From contig NZ_CP126604.1 of assembly GCF_008364625.2 (NCBI RefSeq), positions 2,666,001 through 2,730,000 of the forward strand: a stretch of 64,000 nt of DNA. The letters run 5' to 3'. The notes beneath the pieces were generated by a model. That model was not told the origin of the DNA and did not search any database. It worked only from the letters and a program-made list of their open reading frames with translations. The stretch comes from Enterobacter dykesii (GTDB taxonomy: Bacteria > Pseudomonadota > Gammaproteobacteria > Enterobacterales > Enterobacteriaceae). Positions 57,319-64,000 of this stretch are shown here, in pieces (within the stretch, counting starts at the first letter, position 1; each line of letters opens with the position of its first letter). The translations under genes and the position numbers were made by a program.

Positions 57319-59130
57319 TTAAAACGTAATACAGGTTGCGCCCTGCTCCGCACCGGAGAGTTTCTCACGCAGCGCGCTGAACATTTCGCGTCCGGTCCCC
57401 ACGCGCGATGCGCTCAGGTCAGGAATATGAGGCTGACGTGCCGCCAGCTCGGATTCATCCACCAGCAGGGTTAACTCGCCCGTCTGGCCGTTCACGCGGA
57501 TCATGTCACCGTCGCGTACTTTCGCCAGCAACCCGCCGTCGTAGGCTTCAGGCGTCACGTGGATGGCTGAAGGCACTTTACCGGATGCCCCGGAGAGGCG
57601 TCCATCAGTGACTAACGCAATTTTGAAACGGCGGTCCAATAATACACCAAGTGGTGGCATAAGTTTATGTAATTCTGGCATCCCGTTGGCTTTAGGCCCC
57701 TGGTGACGCACCACCACCACGCAGTCTTTATCAAGAAGACCGGCGTCAAAGGCGGGTAATACGTCATGCTGGCTTTCAAACACCACCGCCGGCGCTTCGA
57801 TAACCTGGTTCTCTTCCGGTACGGCAGAGGTCTTCATCACCGCGCGGCCGAGGTTGCCGCTCAGCACTTTGGTGCCGCCATGAGGAGAGAACGGTTTGTC
57901 GATGGTGGCAATCACCTGCGCATCAAGAGAGGCGCTCGCCCCTTCACGCCAGTCCAGCTCGCCGTTGTTCAGCCACGGCTCCTGGGTGTAGCGCTGCAGG
58001 CCAAAGCCCGCCACGGTATTCACGTCTTCATGCAGCAGTCCGCCTTTCAGCAGCTCGCGCATCAGCAGCGGTACGCCGCCTGCGGCCTGGAAGTGGTTGA
58101 TATCCGCCGGACCGTTCGGGTATAGGCGCGCCATCAGCGGCACCACGGAAGAGATCTCAGAGAAGTCATCCCAGTTAATCAGAATGCCCGCCGCACGCGC
58201 CATGGCCACCAGATGCATGGTGTGGTTGGTTGACCCCCCGGTTGCCAGCAGCGCGACAATTCCGTTGACGATGACTTTTTCGTCGACCATTTTGCCCATC
58301 GGCATCCATTCGTTGCCGTTGCCGGTCAGACGCGTAACCTGACGGGCCGCGGCCTCGGTCAGCGCCTTGCGCAGCGGCGCATCCGGCTGGATAAAGGACG
58401 AACCCGGAAGCTGCATCCCCATAAACTCCACCACCATCTGGTTAGTGTTAGCCGTACCGTAGAACGTACAGGTCCCCGGCGCATGATAGGACGCGGCTTC
58501 CGCCTCCAGCAGCGCCTGACGGTCTGCTTTCCCTTCCGCATACAGCTGGCGAATACGCACTTTTTCTTTGTTCGGCAGACCGCTCGCCATTGGGCCGGAC
58601 GGGACGAAGATCGCAGGCAGATGCCCAAACGACAGCGCCGCCATCACCAGGCCCGGGACAATCTTGTCGCACACGCCGAGGTACAGCGCGCCATCAAACA
58701 TATTGTGTGACAGGCCCACCGCGGCAGACATCGCAATTACTTCGCGGCTCAGCAGGGACAGCTCCATGCCGTCCTGCCCCTGCGTCACGCCGTCACACAT
58801 AGCAGGTACGCCGCCCGCCACCTGGCCCACCGCATTCACGCTGTGCAGCGCGTTACGGATGATAGTGGGATAGACCTCATACGGCTGGTGGGCGGAAAGC
58901 ATATCGTTATAGGAGGTAATGATGGCGATATTGTTACGCAACATGCTTTTCAGCGACGCTTTATCATCAGGCTGGCAGGCGGCGAAGCCGTGCGCCAGGT
59001 TCCCGCAGGCCAGCTGAGATCGGTGGACGGTGCTGCTCTTTGCCTGTTCAATCCGGGCGAGGTAGGCCGAACGGGTCTCTTTCGAGCGCTCGATAATGCG
59101 CTGTGTTACGCGTAACAGTGTCGGATTCAT
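57319..59130 (-). CDS. edd: Phosphogluconate dehydratase
   Basis: 603 aa IlvD/Edd-family 4Fe-4S dehydratase converting 6-phosphogluconate to KDPG. Cysteines for the cluster are in [12 protein letters not shown] and [12 protein letters not shown]; further motifs are [14 protein letters not shown] and [14 protein letters not shown] [16 protein letters not shown] at 59130 after GGAGCTTTT. First gene of edd–eda. Confidence 0.97.
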   Translation of the reverse strand: MNPTLLRVTQRIIERSKETRSAYLARIEQAKSSTVHRSQLACGNLAHGFAACQPDDKASLKSMLRNNIAIITSYNDMLSAHQPYEVYPTIIRNALHSVNAVGQVAGGVPAMCDGVTQGQDGMELSLLSREVIAMSAAVGLSHNMFDGALYLGVCDKIVPGLVMAALSFGHLPAIFVPSGPMASGLPNKEKVRIRQLYAEGKADRQALLEAEAASYHAPGTCTFYGTANTNQMVVEFMGMQLPGSSFIQPDAPLRKALTEAAARQVTRLTGNGNEWMPMGKMVDEKVIVNGIVALLATGGSTNHTMHLVAMARAAGILINWDDFSEISSVVPLMARLYPNGPADINHFQAAGGVPLLMRELLKGGLLHEDVNTVAGFGLQRYTQEPWLNNGELDWREGASASLDAQVIATIDKPFSPHGGTKVLSGNLGRAVMKTSAVPEENQVIEAPAVVFESQHDVLPAFDAGLLDKDCVVVVRHQGPKANGMPELHKLMPPLGVLLDRRFKIALVTDGRLSGASGKVPSAIHVTPEAYDGGLLAKVRDGDMIRVNGQTGELTLLVDESELAARQPHIPDLSASRVGTGREMFSALREKLSGAEQGATCITF

Positions 59131-59249
59131 AAAAGCTCCTCTAAATTATCTGTCCGGCTCGGGAGTTTACAAAGTCGCTGGCAGTTGTTAACAACGCTGA
59201 AACGCTTGCTGTCCGGAGCTCAGGGGCAAAATCACTTCCGGCAGTGTAA

Positions 59250-59287
59250 TAAAAAAAGCTCCGCGGGTGAATCCACGCGGAGCTTAA
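59250..59287 (-). terminator. zwf terminator
   Basis: 10-bp stem AAGCTCCGCG / CGCGGAGCTT, then U7 on the minus strand. It lies 76 nt beyond the zwf stop and also past the edd operator, so edd transcription starting upstream of it would have to read through or begin after it. Confidence 0.85.
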
Positions 59288-59321
59288 AAGTTGAAAATTG
59301 TGCCACTAGCTGTGTTAGATC

Positions 59322-59337
59322 ATGTTACCGGTAAAAT
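59322..59337 (-). promoter_or_regulatory. GntR operator of edd–eda
   Basis: ATGTTACCGGTAAAAT, matching the GntR operator ATGTTACCGGTAACAT at 14 of 16 positions. It lies between zwf and edd, where E. coli has the gluconate-inducible edd promoter. Confidence 0.85.
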
Positions 59338-59362
59338 AACACTTTCGAGCTAGAGGATTATC

Positions 59363-60838
59363 TTACTCAAATTCGTTCCAGGAGCGGCCATCGCGGGTGA
59401 TCATCGCCACCGACGCGACAGGTCCCCATGTACCCGCCTGATACGGTTTTGGCGCATCCTGATCGGCAGCCCAGGCTTCGGTGATGGAGTCGACCCATTT
59501 CCACGCCTCTTCCACCTCATCGCGGCGCACAAAGAGCGCCTGGATACCGCGCATGGTTTCCAGCAGCAGACGCTCGTAAGCATCGGCCAGGTGCGTCTGA
59601 TTGAAGGTTTCGGAGTAGCTCAGATCCAGCTTGGTGGTCTGCAGGTTGTGTTTATGATCCAGCCCCGGCACTTTGTTCAGGATCTGGATATCCACCCCTT
59701 CGTCCGGCTGCAGACGAATGGTCAGTTTGTTCTGCGGCAGTTCCTGCCAGGACTCTTTGAACAGGTTCAGTTCCGGGTTTTTGAAGTAAACAACCACTTC
59801 GGAACATTTGGCCGGCAGACGTTTACCGGTGCGCAGGTAGAACGGAACGCCCGCCCAACGCCAGTCGTCGATATCCACGCGGATCGCCACGAACGTCTCG
59901 GTGTTGCTGGACTTGTTCGCGCCCTCTTCTTCCAGGTAGCCCGGCACTTTTTTGCCTTGCGCAAACCCGGCGGTGTACTGGCCGCGGACGGTCTTCTCAC
60001 GCACGTTGGAGCGGTCGATGCGGCGCAGTGACTTCAGCACTTTCACTTTTGCGTCACGGATGCTGTCAGCCGTCAGGTCAGACGGTGGAGACATGGCAAT
60101 CATGCACAGAATTTGCAGCAGGTGGTTCTGGATCATGTCGCGCATCTGACCGGCCTGGTCAAAGTAACCCCAGCGACCTTCAATCCCGACCTCTTCCGCC
60201 ACGGTGATTTCCACGTGGTCGATAGTGCGGTTGTCCCAGTTATTCACAAACAGGGAGTTAGCGAAACGCAGCGCCAGCAGGTTCAGTACCGTCTCTTTAC
60301 CGAGATAGTGGTCGATACGGTAGACCTGGCACTCTTCAAAGAACTCGCCCACCTGGTCGTTGATTTCACGGGAGGTTGCCAGCGACGTCCCTAGCGGCTT
60401 CTCCATCACGACGCGCGCCGGTTTGGCGTTCAGTTTGGCTTCGCCCAGACCTTTGCAGATGGCGCCGAAGGTGCTTGGCGGCATGGCGAAATAGTTAATG
60501 GTGACACGGTTTTTCTGATCCAGCATCGCGCCTAAGCGGGTAAACGCGCTGACGTCATTGACGTCCAGGTTGCAGAAATCGAGGCGTCCACTCAGGGTAT
60601 CCCACAAACTTTCATCAATTTTTTCTTTCATGAAAGTTTCGAGCGCCTCGCGGACGACTTTGGTATAAGCGTCCTTGTCCCAGTCAGCGCGCCCGACACC
60701 CAGGATACGGGTATCCGGATGAATTTGGCCCGCTTTCTCCAGTTGATACAGGGAAGGCAGCAATTTTCGGCGTGCAAGATCGCCTTTCGCGCCGAAAATG
60801 ACCAGGTCACATGCCTGGGCTGTTTGCGTTACCGCCAT
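59363..60838 (-). CDS. zwf: Glucose-6-phosphate 1-dehydrogenase
   Basis: 491 aa, the E. coli length. First enzyme of the oxidative pentose phosphate route and entry into Entner–Doudoroff via 6-phosphogluconate; makes NADPH. N-terminal NADP fold [13 protein letters not shown] (residues 13–25), substrate motif RIDHYLGKE (about 178–186) and EKPLGT. ATG at 60838 after GGAGAATG. A HexR palindrome lies 46 bp upstream. E. coli zwf is SoxS/MarA/Rob-activated; I could only see a weak GCAC half-site near 60902. Confidence 0.98.
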   Translation of the reverse strand: MAVTQTAQACDLVIFGAKGDLARRKLLPSLYQLEKAGQIHPDTRILGVGRADWDKDAYTKVVREALETFMKEKIDESLWDTLSGRLDFCNLDVNDVSAFTRLGAMLDQKNRVTINYFAMPPSTFGAICKGLGEAKLNAKPARVVMEKPLGTSLATSREINDQVGEFFEECQVYRIDHYLGKETVLNLLALRFANSLFVNNWDNRTIDHVEITVAEEVGIEGRWGYFDQAGQMRDMIQNHLLQILCMIAMSPPSDLTADSIRDAKVKVLKSLRRIDRSNVREKTVRGQYTAGFAQGKKVPGYLEEEGANKSSNTETFVAIRVDIDDWRWAGVPFYLRTGKRLPAKCSEVVVYFKNPELNLFKESWQELPQNKLTIRLQPDEGVDIQILNKVPGLDHKHNLQTTKLDLSYSETFNQTHLADAYERLLLETMRGIQALFVRRDEVEEAWKWVDSITEAWAADQDAPKPYQAGTWGPVASVAMITRDGRSWNEFE

Positions 60839-60883
60839 GTCATTCTCCTCAGTTGGATCACCTGGTACTTCTGCCAGGTATCG

Positions 60884-60900
60884 TTGTAATTTTATTACAA
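60884..60900 (-). promoter_or_regulatory. HexR operator upstream of zwf
   Basis: Perfect 17-bp palindrome TTGTAATTTTATTACAA, matching the HexR consensus TGTARTWWWAYTACA, 46 bp before zwf in the 356-bp zwf–hexR gap (60839–61194). HexR senses KDPG, the product of Edd. Nothing else clear was seen in the gap apart from AT-rich sequence before hexR. Confidence 0.85.
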
Positions 60901-61194
60901 TGCACTGTACTGCTTTTACGTCATTCCCGAAACCATTAGCGCTTATCGTCGCGTGCGATAACGCGATTTTCCCCCCTTTGGAGGATTACGACGGCGCAAT
61001 GACGCAACAACCGTCGTTTCTTTGCGCAACAGGGTCACAGCAAAACCCGACACCGATCAAGTAATGAAAAAAAACAACAACATTATCTTGTCGATTGTTA
61101 CCCTTAATGGAAGCCACAAGGGTAATATCGGCTAAATCGAATCACGATTTCATCAATTTATGAAATCGTTTACACCCATGAGCGTCCTGTTAAC

Positions 61195-62064
61195 ATGAAC
61201 ATGCTGGAAAAAATCCAGTTTCAACTGGAACACCTTAGCAAATCCGAGCGAAAAGTGGCCGAGGTCATTCTCGCCTCCCCCGCTCAGGCGATTCATTCAA
61301 GCATCGCCGCTCTGGCACAGGAAGCGGGTGTTAGCGAACCGACGGTCAATCGCTTTTGCCGCAGCCTCGAAACGCGCGGCTTTCCTGATTTTAAACTGCA
61401 TCTGGCACAAAGTCTGGCTAACGGCACCCCATATGTTAATCGTAATGTGGATGAAGACGACAGCGTTGATGCCTATACCGCGAAAATTTTTGAATCGGCT
61501 ATGGCTTCGCTTGACCACGTGCGCCAGTCTCTGGACATGAGTTCCGTGAATCGCGCGGTGGATTTGCTCACCCAGGCCAAGCGGATTGCGTTCTTTGGTC
61601 TCGGGTCGTCGGCAGCCGTGGCGCATGACGCCATGAACAAATTTTTCCGCTTTAACGTCCCGGTTATTTATTCCGATGACATTGTGCTGCAACGCATGAG
61701 CTGTATGAATTGCAGTGAAGATGACGTCGTGGTACTGATTTCGCATACCGGCCGCACCAAGAGTCAGGTAGAGCTGGCGCAGCTGGCCCGTGAAAACGAT
61801 GCCATGGTGATTGCCCTCACCACGGCAGGCACGCCGCTGGCCCGTGAGGCGACGCTGGCGATCACCCTCGACGTGCCGGAAGACACCGACATTTATATGC
61901 CGATGGTTTCCCGTCTGGCGCAGCTCACCGTGATTGACGTGCTGGCAACCGGTTTTACCTTACGCCGGGGCGCAAAATTCCGGGATAACTTGAAGCGGGT
62001 CAAGGAAGCGCTGAAGGAATCGCGTTTTGATAAAGAATTGCTTATAAAGAGCGATGTTCCCTGA
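61195..62064 (+). CDS. hexR: RpiR-family transcriptional regulator HexR
   Basis: 289 aa. N-terminal HTH ([20 protein letters not shown], residues about 36–55) and a C-terminal SIS sugar-phosphate domain (about 120–255, [27 protein letters not shown]). Regulates zwf, edd–eda, pykA and other central carbon genes in gamma-proteobacteria, released by KDPG. ATG at 61195; a second ATG at 61201 is close. Divergent from zwf. Confidence 0.96.
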   Translation: MNMLEKIQFQLEHLSKSERKVAEVILASPAQAIHSSIAALAQEAGVSEPTVNRFCRSLETRGFPDFKLHLAQSLANGTPYVNRNVDEDDSVDAYTAKIFESAMASLDHVRQSLDMSSVNRAVDLLTQAKRIAFFGLGSSAAVAHDAMNKFFRFNVPVIYSDDIVLQRMSCMNCSEDDVVVLISHTGRTKSQVELAQLARENDAMVIALTTAGTPLAREATLAITLDVPEDTDIYMPMVSRLAQLTVIDVLATGFTLRRGAKFRDNLKRVKEALKESRFDKELLIKSDVP

Positions 62065-62204
62065 TAGTTGATAACGAAGACGTAACCAATAATTACGATG
62101 TAACGATTTACGGCATTCGGTCCCCTCTCCGCTGCCTTGCAGCAGATGAAGGCCGATTCAATGTTCACGCAACACCAAAGTTGTTTCAGTCAACGGAGTA
62201 TTAC

Positions 62205-63647
62205 ATGTCCAGAAGGCTTCGCAGAACCAAGATCGTAACCACCTTAGGCCCGGCTACCGATCGCGATAATAATCTTGAGAAAATTATCGCCGCCGGCGCC
62301 AACGTGGTGCGCATGAACTTCTCTCACGGTACGCCAGAAGACCATAAGTTACGTGCCGATAAAGTGCGTGAAATCGCAGCCAAACTGGGCCGCCACGTTG
62401 CTATCCTCGGCGATTTGCAGGGTCCAAAAATCCGCGTATCAACCTTTAAAGAGGGTAAAGTTTTCCTCAATATCGGCGACAAATTCCTGCTTGATGCCAA
62501 CCTGGGCAAAGGCGAAGGCGATAAAGAGAAAGTCGGTATCGACTATAAAGGCCTGCCGGCTGACGTGGTACCTGGCGATATCCTGCTGCTCGACGACGGT
62601 CGCGTACAGCTGAAGGTGCTGGAAGTTCAGGGCATGAAAGTGTTCACCGAAGTCACCGTCGGCGGCCCGCTCTCCAACAATAAAGGCATCAACAAACTGG
62701 GTGGCGGCCTCTCTGCTGAAGCGCTTACCGATAAAGACAAAGCGGACATCGTGACGGCTGCGCTGATCGGCGTTGACTATCTGGCGGTCTCCTTCCCGCG
62801 CTGCGGCGAAGATCTGAACTATGCGCGTCGCCTGGCACGGGATGCAGGCTGCGATGCTAAAATCGTCGCGAAAGTTGAACGCGCCGAAGCCGTTTGCGAT
62901 CAGGATGCCATGGACGACGTGATCCTCGCCTCTGACGTGGTGATGGTTGCGCGCGGTGACCTGGGCGTGGAAATCGGCGATCCTGAGCTGGTCGGTATCC
63001 AGAAAGCGCTCATTCGTCGCGCACGTCAGCTGAACCGCGCGGTGATCACCGCCACGCAGATGATGGAATCGATGATCACCAACCCAATGCCAACCCGTGC
63101 AGAAGTTATGGACGTGGCTAACGCCGTGCTGGACGGCACCGATGCGGTGATGCTCTCTGCGGAAACCGCTGCGGGCCAGTATCCGGCAGAAACCGTGGCC
63201 GCCATGGCGCGCGTCTGCCTGGGCGCTGAAAAGATCCCAAGCATCAACGTCTCTAAACACCGTCTGGACGTGCAGTTCGACAACGTGGAAGAAGCGATTG
63301 CGATGTCTGCGATGTACGCGGCAAACCACCTGAAGGGCGTTACCGCGATCATCACCATGACCGAATCTGGCCGCACCGCGCTGATGACCTCTCGTATCAG
63401 CTCTGGCCTGCCGATCTTCGCCATGTCCCGTCACGAACGCACCCTGAACCTGACGGCGCTGTACCGCGGCGTGACGCCGGTTCACTTCGACAGCACCAGT
63501 GACGGCGTAGCTGCGGCACACGATGCCGTAAACCTACTGCGCGACAAAGGCTATCTGGTGTCCGGTGATATCGTCATTGTGACCCAGGGCGACGTGATGA
63601 GCACCATCGGCTCAACAAACACCACGCGCGTCATGACCGTCGAGTAA
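62205..63647 (+). CDS. pykA: Pyruvate kinase II
   Basis: 480 aa AMP-activated pyruvate kinase. Motifs: [12 protein letters not shown] (about 36), [12 protein letters not shown] (Lys near 222), [13 protein letters not shown] and [14 protein letters not shown]. Catalyses PEP + ADP to pyruvate + ATP, the end point of the glycolytic and ED routes. ATG at 62205 ([10 protein letters not shown]) after CGGAG. Followed by a strong terminator, then convergent lpxM. Confidence 0.98.
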   Translation: MSRRLRRTKIVTTLGPATDRDNNLEKIIAAGANVVRMNFSHGTPEDHKLRADKVREIAAKLGRHVAILGDLQGPKIRVSTFKEGKVFLNIGDKFLLDANLGKGEGDKEKVGIDYKGLPADVVPGDILLLDDGRVQLKVLEVQGMKVFTEVTVGGPLSNNKGINKLGGGLSAEALTDKDKADIVTAALIGVDYLAVSFPRCGEDLNYARRLARDAGCDAKIVAKVERAEAVCDQDAMDDVILASDVVMVARGDLGVEIGDPELVGIQKALIRRARQLNRAVITATQMMESMITNPMPTRAEVMDVANAVLDGTDAVMLSAETAAGQYPAETVAAMARVCLGAEKIPSINVSKHRLDVQFDNVEEAIAMSAMYAANHLKGVTAIITMTESGRTALMTSRISSGLPIFAMSRHERTLNLTALYRGVTPVHFDSTSDGVAAAHDAVNLLRDKGYLVSGDIVIVTQGDVMSTIGSTNTTRVMTVE

Positions 63648-63660
63648 TAACGCCTATGTT

Positions 63661-63692
63661 AAAAAGCCCTCTCCAGATGGAGAGGGCTTTTT
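63661..63692. terminator. Bidirectional terminator, pykA / lpxM
   Basis: AAAAAGCCCTCTCC / GGAGAGGGCTTTTT stem with AGAT loop and T8. Confidence 0.93.
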
Positions 63693-64000
63693 TTATTTCT
63701 TCGGATAAAGATCTTTGCGTTTATAGGGCTCTGTTTCACCTGGCTTACGCGTTTTAAGCAGCTTCAGGATCCACGTGTACTGTTCGGCATGCGGCCCCAC
63801 CAGGATTTCCACCTCTTCGTTCATTCGACGCGCGATCGTGTGGTCGTCCGCGGTCAGCAGATCGTCCATCGGCGGACGAACCTCAATACTCAGGCGATGC
63901 GTTTTACCGTCATACACCGGAAACAGCGGGATCACGCGGGCACGACAGACTTTCATCAGGCGACCGATCGCGGGAAGCGTTGCTTTGTAGGTCGCAAAGA
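63693..64000 (-). CDS. lpxM: Lipid A biosynthesis acyltransferase LpxM (3' end only)
   Basis: Only the C-terminal ~102 residues are in the window (FATYKATLPAIGRLM onward, ending YKRKDLYPKK); the gene runs off the right edge. It matches LpxM (MsbB), the membrane enzyme adding the last secondary acyl chain (myristate) to lipid A, and its C-terminal stretch MNEEVEILVGPHAEQYTWI is characteristic of LpxL/LpxM. The catalytic HX4D lies outside. Convergent with pykA, as in E. coli. Confidence 0.93.
   Translation of the reverse strand, partial: FATYKATLPAIGRLMKVCRARVIPLFPVYDGKTHRLSIEVRPPMDDLLTADDHTIARRMNEEVEILVGPHAEQYTWILKLLKTRKPGETEPYKRKDLYPKK

Noticed and set aside
60895..60915. SoxS/MarA box before zwf
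   Set aside because: Only a GCAC half-site fits; the A-rich right half of the consensus is missing, so I did not list it as a feature.
62439..63521. 360-codon minus-strand open frame opposite pykA
   Set aside because: Shadow frame of pyruvate kinase; no ribosome site and no family match.

Overview
This 64-kb window looks like a chromosomal segment of an Enterobacteriaceae member close to Enterobacter cloacae. Gene order follows the E. coli K-12 dadA–fadR–nhaB–dsbB–minCDE block, then the rnd–fadD–tsaB–pabB–sdaA–manXYZ–mntP–cspC–kdgR–prc–proQ–letAB–exoX–purT–edd–zwf–hexR–pykA–lpxM block. The proteins are E. coli-like but not identical. Several genes absent from K-12 (an FtsI paralog, a NAPE-PLD-type metallohydrolase, a VirK/YbjX protein and a family 17 glycosyltransferase) point to Enterobacter/Salmonella-type gene content. 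The genus is inferred; I could not run a comparison.

Layout. 1–12 kb: the 5' end of dadA, SpoVR-like ycgB, the fatty-acid regulator fadR, the Na+/H+ antiporter nhaB, dsbB, the ycgNML genes, the division-site operon minCDE, rnd and fadD with a FadR operator. 12–22.7 kb: lipoprotein yeaY, tsaB, the helicase yoaA, yoaB, yoaH, pabB, nudL, sdaA, the c-di-GMP phosphodiesterase pdeD (yoaD) and TerC-family yoaE with an upstream overlapping small ORF. 22.9–28.2 kb: manXYZ behind a CRP/Mlc-type promoter, yobD, and the manganese exporter mntP behind two MntR palindromes, a Fur-like box and a yybP-ykoY manganese riboswitch, then rlmA. 28.2–33.8 kb: ftsI-like PBP, cspC with yobF, a metallo-beta-lactamase-fold hydrolase, yebO, mgrB (47 codons), yobH, kdgR. 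34–45.8 kb: efflux yebQ, proteases htpX and prc, RNA chaperone proQ, msrC, the lipid-transport pair letA–letB, rsmF, yebV. 45.8–49 kb: the most variable stretch, with pphA, a virK-like gene, a GT17 glycosyltransferase and the antisense small-RNA pair SdsR/SraC. 49–64 kb: yebY–yebZ–yobA copper genes, holE, yobB, exoX, ptrB, yebE, purT with a PurR box, the Entner–Doudoroff genes eda and edd, zwf, hexR, pykA and the 3' end of lpxM.

How the parts work together. zwf, edd and eda form the Entner–Doudoroff route, with a GntR-type operator before edd and a perfect HexR-type palindrome before zwf; hexR and pykA lie beside them, and KdgR is encoded about 25 kb away. fadR and its target fadD lie 9 kb apart. 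Envelope functions are frequent: dsbB, nhaB, the extra PBP, htpX, prc, letAB, lpxM, and mgrB, the feedback inhibitor of PhoQ. Intergenic gaps are short and mostly filled by terminators; five or six gaps exceed 300 bp and most hold clear regulatory sites. No tRNA, rRNA, insertion sequence, prophage or CRISPR array was seen. I found no clear candidate for a wholly new multi-gene system; the best leads are the virK–GT17 insertion, the metallohydrolase inserted behind yebO, the second FtsI-type PBP, the coupled small ORF before yoaE and the layered control of mntP.
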